Of a DNA stretch of 18,495 nucleotides, positions 7,078-13,834 are shown one piece after another. The translations under genes and the position numbers were made by a program. The notes beneath the pieces were generated by a model. The model had not been told where the DNA came from. It saw only the letters and a list, made by a program, of their open reading frames with translations, and ran no database searches. The stretch is from positions 1-18,495 of the forward strand of contig JAQVIB010000008.1 in NCBI GenBank assembly GCA_028695945.1, written 5' to 3'. Origin of the DNA: Lachnospiraceae bacterium (lineage in GTDB: Bacteria > Bacillota > Clostridia > Lachnospirales > Anaerotignaceae). Within the stretch, counting starts at the first letter, position 1. Each line of letters opens with the position of its first letter.

Positions 7078-7124
7078 GGAAGCAGACTCGAACCTATTAT
7101 AATTAGGTTGTTCTGCTTCCGTTT
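7078..7124 (+). terminator. Strong two-part hairpin after the third MCP, probable terminator
   Basis: The outer stem GGAAGCAGA (7078-7086) with TCTGCTTCC (7112-7120) is 9 bp and perfect. The inner stem AACCTA (7091-7096) with TAGGTT (7104-7109) extends it. Only GTTT follows, so the T-tract is weak for an intrinsic terminator. It separates the MCP from the flagellar operon promoter. Confidence 0.75.
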
Positions 7125-7198
7125 AAGAGCAGTTTTAAATTGATAAAAGATGAGGTTAAGCCTAGAGTTTGCTTCATTTTTGCATAAAATGCAATCAA

Positions 7199-7292
7199 CA
7201 ATATTCGACAAAATATAGAAAAAGTTAACTGTTGTAAATAGTCGTTTGGTGGAATTAACGGTTAATATTAACGATATTTTGTTGAAATATTG
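7199..7292. promoter_or_regulatory. Operator-like inverted repeats flanking the flagellar operon -35 box
   Basis: CAATATTCGACAAAATAT (7199-7216) and ATATTTTGTTGAAATATTG (7274-7292) form an inverted repeat with one gap and one mismatch. The right arm contains the -35 hexamer. Between the arms lie AGTTAACT (7223-7230), the perfect palindrome ATTAAC-G-GTTAAT (7254-7266) and a further ATTAACG (7267-7273). Another GATTAACTT follows the -10 at 7322-7330. The cluster suggests binding sites for one or more regulators; none can be named. Confidence 0.45.
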
Positions 7293-7310
7293 CTGGATTT
7301 ATGTTAGAAT
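7282..7310 (+). promoter_or_regulatory. Sigma-A-type promoter of the fliK-led flagellar operon
   Basis: TTGAAA (7282-7287), a 17-nt spacer and TAGAAT (7305-7310) match the vegetative consensus at 5/6 and 5/6 positions with ideal spacing. It is the best promoter in the 468-base gap before fliK. Transcription would start near 7317, giving a leader of about 190 nt. A SigD-type box is not evident; CCGAATAT at 7349-7356 lacks a TAAA at the right distance. Confidence 0.7.
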
Positions 7311-7331
7311 TTAGTATAGAGGATTAACTTT

Positions 7332-7354
7332 TGTTTGTTTTGCAAATTCCGAAT
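7332..7354 (-). repeat. Copy A of a 23-nt inverted dispersed repeat, in the fliK leader
   Basis: On the minus strand this reads ATTCGGAATTTGCAAA, then A, then CAAACA. Copy B at 10707-10729 on the plus strand is identical except for G in place of that A. AGGGAC at 7375-7380 also matches, inverted, the GTCCCT at 10687-10692 beside copy B. In a shared transcript A and B could form 23 consecutive pairs, one of them G-U. The element contains two small palindromes, ATTCCGAAT and TTTGCAAA, so it could equally be a DNA-binding site. Confidence 0.75.
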
Positions 7355-7380
7355 ATTTTGTACGTAATAATTAAAGGGAC

Positions 7381-7463
7381 AAGGGCAATATAACCTAATT
7401 TTTATACGAATTATTGCCTTTAAAAACAGCGTGCAAAATGAACAGACATAAGGGTCTTTTTTT
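7381..7463 (+). promoter_or_regulatory. Structured 3' half of the fliK leader
   Basis: AAGGGCAATA (7381-7390) pairs with TATTGCCTTT (7412-7421) over 10 bp with one G-U. Further on, a run of seven T at about 7457-7463 follows a weak AGAC/GTCT stem. This could be a leaky attenuator before the strong fliK ribosome site, but the second stem is too short to call a terminator. Confidence 0.35.
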
Positions 7464-7505
7464 CTAAATAAAACAAGAAGTTAAATATTAAAAGGAGGTG
7501 AATGT

Positions 7506-8759
7506 ATGGGTATAAATGCAGTTGCATCGGAAAAATATACAGCTGATAATGTAGCTAAAAATGCGGCAAAAAAGCAGAATGATGCTTTCAAATCTTTAAT
7601 AGATATGGCGGCAAAAAAGCAGAATTTTGATGAGGCAGGAACTAAAGTGCCGTCTCAAACAGACAGTAAAGCTGGAAATAGAAACGATGCAAAAGTGGAT
7701 AAAAATGCTGATAATGAAGTTGCTCAGTTAAAAGAGGAAGACAAAGACACCAAAAAGGATGACTTATTTGAGAATGAAAAAAACATTTTTATTGGTCAAG
7801 CATTTTTGGCAAGGAATGCGGTTGATGTTGTTAACATTGAAATTGAACCAGTGCAGGAGGTTGTTTTAACAGCGGCGTCTGAAATTGGAGAGATTGCACC
7901 GCAGCAAGTTGAAACTACGCCAACTGTTTTAGGGCAGGAAGTTATGTCGCAAAAATCGCCTGAAGAGGTAGGTCAAGTAGTAATTGAAAATCCAAACACA
8001 GTTAAGGAATCTGTTGAAAAAACTGAACCGAAAAGTGATGTTGCACAGGGTGAAAAACCTACATTTAAATTAGCAGATGAATCGCCGAAAGCAATACTTC
8101 CTGAAAAAAATGCCGTTGAAGCTGAGGGAGAGGTAGATAATTCTCACACACAGGTAAAGAACCAAGCACAAACACAAGCTAAGGAAGATGCTCCAGAAGG
8201 AAAGGTTACTGGAAAGTTAATGGTTGAGGACGAAAAAGTTTATGCAAAAAAGGATAATCTTGAAGTTAATTCTGAACCACAAATTACTAATTCACAGGCG
8301 AAAGACGTTGTAGTTATCAAAGTTGCGGACCCTGTATCATCATCTACAGCTAAAGAACTTACCCAAAAGCTTGGGAATGAAATAATTGTTAAGTTGGACA
8401 GTGGTGCTAACCAATTTCATGCAGTTTTAAACCCTAAGGGTCTTGGTGAAATTGCTGTTAAACTTTCAGTAGAAGGTGGCAAAGTTTTAGTTTCCATGGC
8501 GTGCAGCAACGAAGCTACAAAAACATTGTTGCAAAACAACGTGTCCAGTTTAGTGAAAATAGTTGAAGGTGGCATGGGGCAAGAAACTGTTGTAAATATT
8601 TACAATGAAAAAAACAGCGGTCAAGAAAACTTTGATGGACAAGGCAATAGAGGTCAGTATCAAGGCAATTCCCAAAACAACCAAGGAAATAGTGATGAAA
8701 AAGAAACTGATTTTATACAAAAATTAAGACTTGGTATAATGGAAATGGAGGGAATGTAA
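7506..8759 (+). CDS. fliK: Flagellar hook-length control protein FliK
   Basis: A protein of 417 aa, the secreted ruler that sets hook length and triggers the export switch through FlhB. The first 270 or so residues are low-complexity, Lys/Glu/Asn/Gln-rich and probably disordered, as in other FliK proteins; AKKQN occurs twice near the N-terminus. The globular C-terminal hook-length domain spans about residues 285-370. It is recognised by FHAVLNPKGLGEIAVKLSVE, then GKVLVSMACSNEATKTLLQNN and a final L-x3-EGG segment. A Gln/Asn/Gly-rich tail follows. The start is firm: AGGAGGTGA lies just before the ATG. It is the first gene after the 7282-7310 promoter. The ribosome site of flgD lies within its last codons, so the two are translationally close. 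Confidence 0.9.
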   Translation: MGINAVASEKYTADNVAKNAAKKQNDAFKSLIDMAAKKQNFDEAGTKVPSQTDSKAGNRNDAKVDKNADNEVAQLKEEDKDTKKDDLFENEKNIFIGQAFLARNAVDVVNIEIEPVQEVVLTAASEIGEIAPQQVETTPTVLGQEVMSQKSPEEVGQVVIENPNTVKESVEKTEPKSDVAQGEKPTFKLADESPKAILPEKNAVEAEGEVDNSHTQVKNQAQTQAKEDAPEGKVTGKLMVEDEKVYAKKDNLEVNSEPQITNSQAKDVVVIKVADPVSSSTAKELTQKLGNEIIVKLDSGANQFHAVLNPKGLGEIAVKLSVEGGKVLVSMACSNEATKTLLQNNVSSLVKIVEGGMGQETVVNIYNEKNSGQENFDGQGNRGQYQGNSQNNQGNSDEKETDFIQKLRLGIMEMEGM

Positions 8760-8762
8760 AAA

Positions 8763-9203
8763 ATGAGTAACAACATTATGACAAACATTAACGCAAGTAA
8801 TGTGGCAAATACACCTAAGTCAGCAAGTTCTAAGGCAAGTGGTACTTTAGAGATGGAGGACTTTTACAAACTTATGGCTGCACAGTTCCAAAACCAAGAC
8901 CCTACAAGCCCAACTGACACAGGAGATTACTTAAACCAGATGGTTCAGATGGCAGTTGTTGAAGCTATTGATGCAATTACTGCAACATCAGTTACTACAT
9001 ATGCAGCATCACTGGTTGGCAAGGAAGTAACGGTTGCCACATACGACAATAATCAGTTAAAAGAGGTTAGTGGCGTTATAACAGCAACGGGTCAATACTC
9101 AGGAGAGCAGATAATTATTCTTGATGGTAAAAGCTACAAACTTTCTCAAATTATGGCAATTGGAAAACTTGATAGTGCGGCAATTAAAAAAGACGGTGAA
9201 TAG
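8763..9203 (+). CDS. flgD: Flagellar hook assembly scaffold (hook cap) protein FlgD
   Basis: A protein of 146 aa. The conserved FlgD N-terminal region is clear: MEDFYKLMAAQFQNQDPTSP followed by TDTGDYLNQMVQMAVVEAI, and then the SLVGKEVTV segment that begins the C-terminal part. FlgD caps the growing hook and supports FlgE polymerisation. The length is like the short Firmicute form; the Ig-like and Tudor-like domains of enterobacterial FlgD (over 220 aa) are mostly missing. The start lies 3 bases after the fliK stop, using a GGAGGG site in the end of fliK. Confidence 0.93.
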   Translation: MSNNIMTNINASNVANTPKSASSKASGTLEMEDFYKLMAAQFQNQDPTSPTDTGDYLNQMVQMAVVEAIDAITATSVTTYAASLVGKEVTVATYDNNQLKEVSGVITATGQYSGEQIIILDGKSYKLSQIMAIGKLDSAAIKKDGE

Positions 9204-9287
9204 ACGACAACAAGGTGAGTTTAATAGTTGTTTTAGACATGGAGGTCTATGAAAACAACGCAAACTGTAAAAGAAAGGGGTGCGGAT

Positions 9288-9668
9288 ATGATTGATAAAA
9301 TTAACAATGCAAACGCATATCAGTCTAAAAATGTGTCAAGCCCTGTAAGAACTTTTAATAGCCAGCAGATTAGCTTTGAGGCGGTTTTAAAACAGCAATA
9401 TAGTGGCGAAAAACAAGAGCTTCAGTTATCAAAGCATGCCAAGGAACGTGTTGAGGAAAGAGGAATAGATTTTGATTCTCAGCTTATGACAACACTAAAC
9501 GAGGCGGCCCAAACTGCAAGGGTAAAAGGTGCTGTAAATACAGTTATGATTGGGCAGGATGCCGCATTTGTTGTAAACATTCCAAATGGAATAATTGTTA
9601 CTGCTATATCAGCAGAGGAATTGAAAAATAACGTATTCACAAATATTGACAGTGCTGTTTTAATTTAG
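9288..9668 (+). CDS. Small flagellar operon protein (TIGR02530-like) between flgD and flgE
   Basis: A protein of 126 aa matching, by position and the motif LSKHAKERVEERGIDFD, the flagellar-operon protein family found next to flgE in Firmicutes and spirochaetes. Its function is not established. The C-terminal half (VMIGQDAAFVVNIPNGIIVTAIS) looks like a beta-rich fold. I chose ATG 9288, preceded by AAGGGGTG, over the in-frame ATG 9249, whose GGAGGT is only 2 bases away; using 9249 would add 13 residues (MKTTQTVKERGAD). Confidence is high that it is a real gene and moderate for the family name. Confidence 0.85.
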   Translation: MIDKINNANAYQSKNVSSPVRTFNSQQISFEAVLKQQYSGEKQELQLSKHAKERVEERGIDFDSQLMTTLNEAAQTARVKGAVNTVMIGQDAAFVVNIPNGIIVTAISAEELKNNVFTNIDSAVLI

Positions 9669-9690
9669 CTGGACCTTTTTAGGAGGCTAA

Positions 9691-9715
9691 CATAAATATC
9701 CGATTGATATTTATG
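9691..9715 (+). promoter_or_regulatory. Perfect hairpin between an orphan ribosome site and the flgE start
   Basis: CATAAATATC (9691-9700), loop CGATT, and GATATTTATG (9706-9715) form a perfect 10-bp stem with no T-run. It follows an AGGAGG at 9681-9686 that has no start codon at usable distance. It precedes the real flgE site GGAGGG at about 9728. It may be an mRNA processing or stability element. Confidence 0.4.
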
Positions 9716-9741
9716 AACAGCAATATGGAGGGAGTTATAAT

Positions 9742-10647
9742 ATGGTAAGGTCTATGTTCTCAGGGGTTTCTGGGTTACGTGCACATCAGCGGAAAATGGA
9801 TGTTATAGGTAACAATATTGCTAACGTAAATACAACTGGTTATAAATCATCAAGAGTAACGTTTACAGAATCTTTATATCAGGCAACAGCGGCTTCAAGT
9901 AATGGTACAGCTACATATGGTGGTAAAAATGGTGCTTCGGTTGGTTATGGTTCTCAGGTTAGTACAATTGACTTGCAGTTGGCAACTGGTGCTTACAGCC
10001 CAACAGACAGTGGTTTAGACTGTATGATTGATGGAGAAGGCTTCTTCATGGTTGGTGCTAAAAATGATGCTGGATTTGCTGATACAGGCGATGATGCAAG
10101 CAAAGCTATAGCAGGATTATTTTTAACAAGAGCAGGTAATTTTTCCATTGATGGTGACGGTTATTTGGTAGATGCAAATAAAAATGTTGTATATGGTTAC
10201 AACTACAAAGCTGGAGCTGCACCTACTACACCAGGAGCAAATGCTATTTCGCCAATACGTGCATTTGATGGTACAGATCCAGCAGATATATATTCCTATA
10301 CAGGGGCTACAATTAATTCAAGTGGTGAGGTTACACTTACCAAAGCAGATAAATCTACAATAGTTATAGGTAAAATTGGAGTTGTAAATGTACCTAATGC
10401 AAACGCATTGGAAAAAACATCAAACGGATACTATAAGGCAGTTGCCAACACAGGTAAAGTTCTACCTTATGGACCAGGAGATGGAGCAACAGGAAAGCTT
10501 ATATCTTACGGCCTTGACATGTCAAATGTAGACCTTGCATCTCAGTTTACAGATATGATTACAACACAAAGAGGCTTTCAGGCAAATTCAAAAATTATTA
10601 CAGTTACAGATTCAATGCTTGAAGAGCTTGTAAACCTTAAAAGATAA
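9742..10647 (+). CDS. flgE: Flagellar hook protein FlgE (short Firmicute type)
   Basis: A protein of 301 aa, the subunit of the external hook. The N-terminal rod/hook motif is MFSGVSGLRAHQRKMDVIGN then NIANVNTTGYKSSRVTF. The C-terminal one is SNVDLASQFTDMITTQRGFQ then ANSKIITVTDSMLEELVNLK. Both are the D0 helices that pack in the hook core. The central part is small (DGEGFFMVG, TRAGNFSIDGDGYLVD). The length is near the 264-aa hook protein of Bacillus subtilis and below the 400 or more of enterobacteria, so it is not truncated. FlgG and FlgF share these ends; the flgD-to-flbD position supports FlgE. The start is fixed by homology and a GGAGGG site. Confidence 0.92.
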   Translation: MVRSMFSGVSGLRAHQRKMDVIGNNIANVNTTGYKSSRVTFTESLYQATAASSNGTATYGGKNGASVGYGSQVSTIDLQLATGAYSPTDSGLDCMIDGEGFFMVGAKNDAGFADTGDDASKAIAGLFLTRAGNFSIDGDGYLVDANKNVVYGYNYKAGAAPTTPGANAISPIRAFDGTDPADIYSYTGATINSSGEVTLTKADKSTIVIGKIGVVNVPNANALEKTSNGYYKAVANTGKVLPYGPGDGATGKLISYGLDMSNVDLASQFTDMITTQRGFQANSKIITVTDSMLEELVNLKR

Positions 10648-10686
10648 TTAATATGCATAGTCTGTTCAGTTTTTAATAGTTTGAAT

Positions 10687-10729
10687 GTCCCTAAACTTTT
10701 AAAAACATTCGGAATTTGCAAAGCAAACA
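10687..10729 (+). repeat. Copy B of the dispersed inverted repeat, in the flgE-flbD gap
   Basis: ATTCGGAATTTGCAAA, then G, then CAAACA at 10707-10729 is the reverse complement of 7332-7354 at 22 of 23 positions. GTCCCT at 10687-10692 matches the inverted flank of copy A with different spacing (14 against 20 nt). GAATGT (10683-10688) and ACATTC (10705-10710) form a local stem that would compete with long-range pairing. The gap of 142 bases has no gene and no convincing promoter or terminator. Confidence 0.75.
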
Positions 10730-10789
10730 GATTTTAACTGCTTTGAACGGAAATATGCAAGATATTATTTTTTGAGAGGAATGGTTTGT

Positions 10790-11014
10790 GTGATTAAACT
10801 TACCAAATTGAATGGAGAGACATTTATTTTAAATTGTCTTCAAATTGAAGTAATAGAGTCGATTCCAGAATCAAAAGTTATACTAATGAACAAAGAGTTT
10901 TTTATTGTACGTGAAAGTCCGCAAGAAATTATTGATAAGGTTATGGAGTATTTTGCCAAGATTGAAACTTTGCATAAACATACCATTATCATAAAGAATG
11001 ACAATGAGTATTAA
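10790..11014 (+). CDS. flbD: FlbD/SwrD family flagellar protein
   Basis: A protein of 74 aa from the family called FlbD in clostridia and spirochaetes and SwrD (YlzI) in Bacillus subtilis, where it is needed for full flagellar power through the stator. The family signature is at the start: IKLTKLNGETFILNCLQIEV then IESIPESKVI, and FFIVRESPQEIIDKV. I chose the GTG at 10790, which places IKLTKLNG at the usual second residue. It sits 9 bases after AGAGGA (10775-10780); the in-frame ATG at 10781 touches that site and would add MVC. The charged tail HKHTIIIKNDNEY is longer than the core. It directly precedes motA by 19 bases, which agrees with a stator role. Confidence 0.9.
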   Translation: MIKLTKLNGETFILNCLQIEVIESIPESKVILMNKEFFIVRESPQEIIDKVMEYFAKIETLHKHTIIIKNDNEY

Positions 11015-11033
11015 TTGATTTTGGAGGCGTAAT

Positions 11034-11828
11034 ATGGATTTAACAACAATTTTGGGCATATTTGGTGGTTTAGCCCTGATGGTATGGGGAATTGGAATAT
11101 CTAAGATGGGTAATTTTATTGACCTGCCAAGTATGATTATAGTATTGGGTGGTACTATTGTAGGGCTTGTTGCAAGTTATCCTGTTCGTGTTTTAAAACT
11201 TGTACCCAAGGCCTTTGTAAACACAGTTAAGCCTAAAAACTATGATGTTATGGCAAGTATTGAACAATTGCAGGAAATGGCAATTATTGCACGTAAAAAT
11301 GGTTTGCTGGCGTTGGAGGACAAAGCTAACGAGGCTGAAGACCCATTTTTTAGGCAAGGACTTATGCTTATTGTAGATGCAACAGCACCTGAAAAGGTAA
11401 GAGAACTTATGGACACAGACCTTGAAAATATTCAGGACAGACATGGTGAAATTGTTGAGTTTTTTGAAAAGGCAGCAGCATATTCACCTGGATTTGGTTT
11501 GGTTGGTACATTGATAGGCTTAATTAACATGCTTAAGGCTATGGGTGCCGATGGTGGTGGTTCTGATGCACTTGCAGTTAATATGGGTATAGCTATGATT
11601 ACCACATTCTATGGCTCAATTCTTAGTAACTTAATATTTTTGCCAATTGCAAAAAAACTGGCAGTAAGAAATGAAGAAGAGGCACTTTGCAAAAGAGTTA
11701 TTATTGAAGGGATTCTTTCTATTCAGGCAGGTGAAAATCCTACTTTCTTGAAAGAAAAACTTATTACTTTCCTTCCACAGTATGTACGTGATAGTGAAGG
11801 AAGTGGCAAAAAAAGCGGTGACCAATAA
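11034..11828 (+). CDS. motA: Flagellar motor stator protein MotA
   Basis: A protein of 264 aa, the inner membrane subunit of the proton (or sodium) channel that drives rotation. Four membrane segments are visible: about 4-22, 33-50, 148-170 and 182-205. The family signatures are SMIIVLGGTIVGLVASYP near TM2, SPGFGLVGTLIGLINML with the conserved proline in TM3, and AMITTFYGSILSNLIFLPIA in TM4. The cytoplasmic loop (about 60-145) carries charged residues that contact FliG. GGAGGCG lies before the ATG. It is paired with motB 36 bases downstream. Confidence 0.95.
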   Translation: MDLTTILGIFGGLALMVWGIGISKMGNFIDLPSMIIVLGGTIVGLVASYPVRVLKLVPKAFVNTVKPKNYDVMASIEQLQEMAIIARKNGLLALEDKANEAEDPFFRQGLMLIVDATAPEKVRELMDTDLENIQDRHGEIVEFFEKAAAYSPGFGLVGTLIGLINMLKAMGADGGGSDALAVNMGIAMITTFYGSILSNLIFLPIAKKLAVRNEEEALCKRVIIEGILSIQAGENPTFLKEKLITFLPQYVRDSEGSGKKSGDQ

Positions 11829-11864
11829 TTTTTTTAGAACCATTTATGAAAGTTGGGAGATGTT

Positions 11865-12620
11865 ATGGCAAGAAGAAAAAGTTCGGGTGGAGCTAATGAC
11901 TGGCTGACTACATATAGCGATTTGGTTACGCTACTATTTTGTTTTTTTGTGTTGCTTTACTCTATGTCCTCTATAGATGCTGCTAAATGGGATATACTTG
12001 TTAAAAGCTTCAACCCTGACGCATCACAAGAGATAAAAGAAATAGAAACAGCCCCAGGTAAGGGTGGAACAACTGAAGAGCAGGAGGCCTTCGATGAAAT
12101 ATACGCACAGCTTTATGAGTATGTTGAGTTATCAGGTCTTGGCGAGGATGTGCAAATTACAGAGGGTGAAGGCTACACTTTTATAACATTTAGGAATAGC
12201 GTCTTTTTTGATGGTGACAGCTATGTTCTTAAAAAAGAAGGCAAGGATATACTGGACAAGCTCTGCGATATACTTAGTGGAGTAAGTGATTCAGTAGAAG
12301 AAATACAGGTGCTTGGGCATACGTCACAAGCAAGCCCTACGGAGCCAAATGAAGTTATAAGTGACAGATTTTTGTCATCTAACAGAGCCGCAGAGGTTTT
12401 GGTATATATGCAGAAAAAAAATATAATTGAGCCATACAAAATGGTTTCCAGCGGGTTCGGTCAGTTTAGGCCTATAAGTAGTTTTGAAACTACAGAAAGC
12501 CGTGCAAAAAACAGACGTGTTGAAATTATTATTACAAAAAATGAAGGTGTTGCGGGAAAATTAGATAAATACTATGAAGAAGTGTACGGAATAAAAGCTA
12601 ATGGTGTAGATGCACCATAA
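11865..12620 (+). CDS. motB: Flagellar motor stator protein MotB
   Basis: A protein of 251 aa, the peptidoglycan-anchored stator subunit. Start ATG 11865 follows GGGAG; the in-frame TTG at 11853 would add MGDV and lacks a good site. The plug and membrane segment are at the N-terminus: DWLTTYSDLVTLLFCFFVLL, with D19 as the predicted ion-binding aspartate. The OmpA-like peptidoglycan-binding domain spans about residues 105-235, with GHTSQASPTE, LSSNRAAEVL, SGFGQFRPI and KNRRVEIII. Whether the ion is H+ or Na+ cannot be read with confidence. The tail (GKLDKYYEEVYGIKANGVDAP) extends past the fold. Confidence 0.95.
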   Translation: MARRKSSGGANDWLTTYSDLVTLLFCFFVLLYSMSSIDAAKWDILVKSFNPDASQEIKEIETAPGKGGTTEEQEAFDEIYAQLYEYVELSGLGEDVQITEGEGYTFITFRNSVFFDGDSYVLKKEGKDILDKLCDILSGVSDSVEEIQVLGHTSQASPTEPNEVISDRFLSSNRAAEVLVYMQKKNIIEPYKMVSSGFGQFRPISSFETTESRAKNRRVEIIITKNEGVAGKLDKYYEEVYGIKANGVDAP

Positions 12621-12809
12621 CAAAATGATTGAAAGTAATTCCAATAAAAGAAAATATTTGATTGTTTATATTTTTGCATACAAAAGAGCAATTATATGTT
12701 ATTATTACAAGAAAATCGATGTAAAAACAAACAGCTATATTTAGCTTGAATTTAGGTTATGGATTCCCTAAATAATCCAGAAAAATGATGCGGGAGGGTA
12801 AAACTATAG
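12621..12809. other. motB-fliM spacer without fliL
   Basis: This gap has no ORF of useful length and no trace of fliL, which usually lies here. It is AT-rich. Possible structure is AGCTA/TAGCT around 12733-12745, ATTTAGG (12750-12756) with CCTAAAT (12767-12773), and an alternative GGATT (12761-12765) with AATCC (12774-12778). I see only very weak promoter-like hexamers. Confidence 0.6.
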
Positions 12810-13808
12810 ATGGCAGAAGTACTGAGTCAAAGTCAGATAGATGCACTGCTTGCATCGGTTGTGGCTGGAGGCAGTGTTGATGATACACAGCCTAAAAGTG
12901 AAGAAAAAAAGTATCGCAATTATGATTTTTATAGCCCTAAAAAGTTTACAAAAGATAAATTAAATATTTTGAAAACATCCTATGAAAGTTATTCCAGAAT
13001 TGCTTCTTCTAGAATTAACAGCCTTTTGCGTATTACAAGCGAGGTTGAACTGGCAACTGTTGAAGAGGAACGTTACTATGAGTTTAGTAATGCACTTGCA
13101 GATACGGATACTCTTACAGTTATAAATGCAAAATTCAGAGGCAGTGAAGAAGTTACACCAATATATATGCATATTTCAGCACCAATGATGCTGAATATGA
13201 TTGACAGAATGCTTGGTGGAGCAGGAGAAGAAGAAAGGGATTCTTACTCAGGGTATACATATACAGATATTGAACTTTCTTTATACGAAAATATTGTTAA
13301 GCATTTGGTTGAAATAATGGGCGACGCGTGGTCTAATTATTTGGAAGTGGAATTTGAGATTAATAAATTTGAAACTTCCAACGGACTTTTACAAGAAATG
13401 CGTACTGATGAAATTGTAGTTATTGTAGTTTTGAAAATTGATGTTAGCGGCAGCACGGGAATGATGAATATTTGTATTCCGGCTACGTTGCTATCTAGTA
13501 TGTTTACAATTATTGAAGGTAAAAAAGCTCCACGAGGAAAATTGGTTGGAAATGAGGATAAAACGACTCAGCAAATTTTTGGATTTATTAAAGGATCAAC
13601 ACTGGATGTTACTGCAAAAATTGGGGATGCCTCATTATCTTTGAAAGAAGTTTACAACTTAAAGGAAGGCGATATTATTAATATGATTAAGCCTAAAAAC
13701 TCGGATGTGGATGTTTTTATAGACGAGAATACGTGGTTTAAGGGTAGGTTAGGAGTGCATAATAAAAACATTGCAGTAAGAATTAGCGATGTTTGCAAAA
13801 AATTATGA
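12810..13808 (+). CDS. fliM: Flagellar motor switch protein FliM
   Basis: A protein of 332 aa, the C-ring subunit that binds phospho-CheY and reverses rotation. It is the same length as the Bacillus subtilis protein. The N-terminal CheY-binding peptide is LSQSQIDALLASV (residues 5-17), followed by a linker with YDFYSPKKFTKDKLNILKTS. The middle domain (about 45-235) is CheC-like and carries the FliM signature MIDRMLGGAGEEER. The C-terminal SpoA/FliN-like domain ends VDVFIDENTWFKGRLGVHNK with RISDVCKKL. The ribosome site GGAGGG lies 11 bases before the ATG, a little far. Confidence 0.95.
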   Translation: MAEVLSQSQIDALLASVVAGGSVDDTQPKSEEKKYRNYDFYSPKKFTKDKLNILKTSYESYSRIASSRINSLLRITSEVELATVEEERYYEFSNALADTDTLTVINAKFRGSEEVTPIYMHISAPMMLNMIDRMLGGAGEEERDSYSGYTYTDIELSLYENIVKHLVEIMGDAWSNYLEVEFEINKFETSNGLLQEMRTDEIVVIVVLKIDVSGSTGMMNICIPATLLSSMFTIIEGKKAPRGKLVGNEDKTTQQIFGFIKGSTLDVTAKIGDASLSLKEVYNLKEGDIINMIKPKNSDVDVFIDENTWFKGRLGVHNKNIAVRISDVCKKL

Positions 13809-13834
13809 GTATCATGAAGGGAAGAACTTAATTT

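Noticed and set aside
7349..7356. SigD -10 box CCGAATAT before fliK
   Set aside because: There is no TAAA at about 15 nt upstream, and the sequence is part of the 23-nt inverted repeat; the sigma-A-type promoter upstream is much better.
9240..9296. 18-codon frame MEVYENN... overlapping the start of the small flagellar-operon gene
   Set aside because: It has no ribosome site of its own and overlaps the next gene out of frame; nothing supports translation.
9742..10647. Truncated or broken flgE
   Set aside because: It is short against enterobacterial FlgE, but both conserved ends are intact and the length suits Firmicute hook proteins.
10743..10771. Promoter before flbD (TTGAAC-17 nt-TATTTT)
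   Set aside because: Both boxes match only 4/6, and transcription would start at or after the ribosome site, leaving almost no leader.
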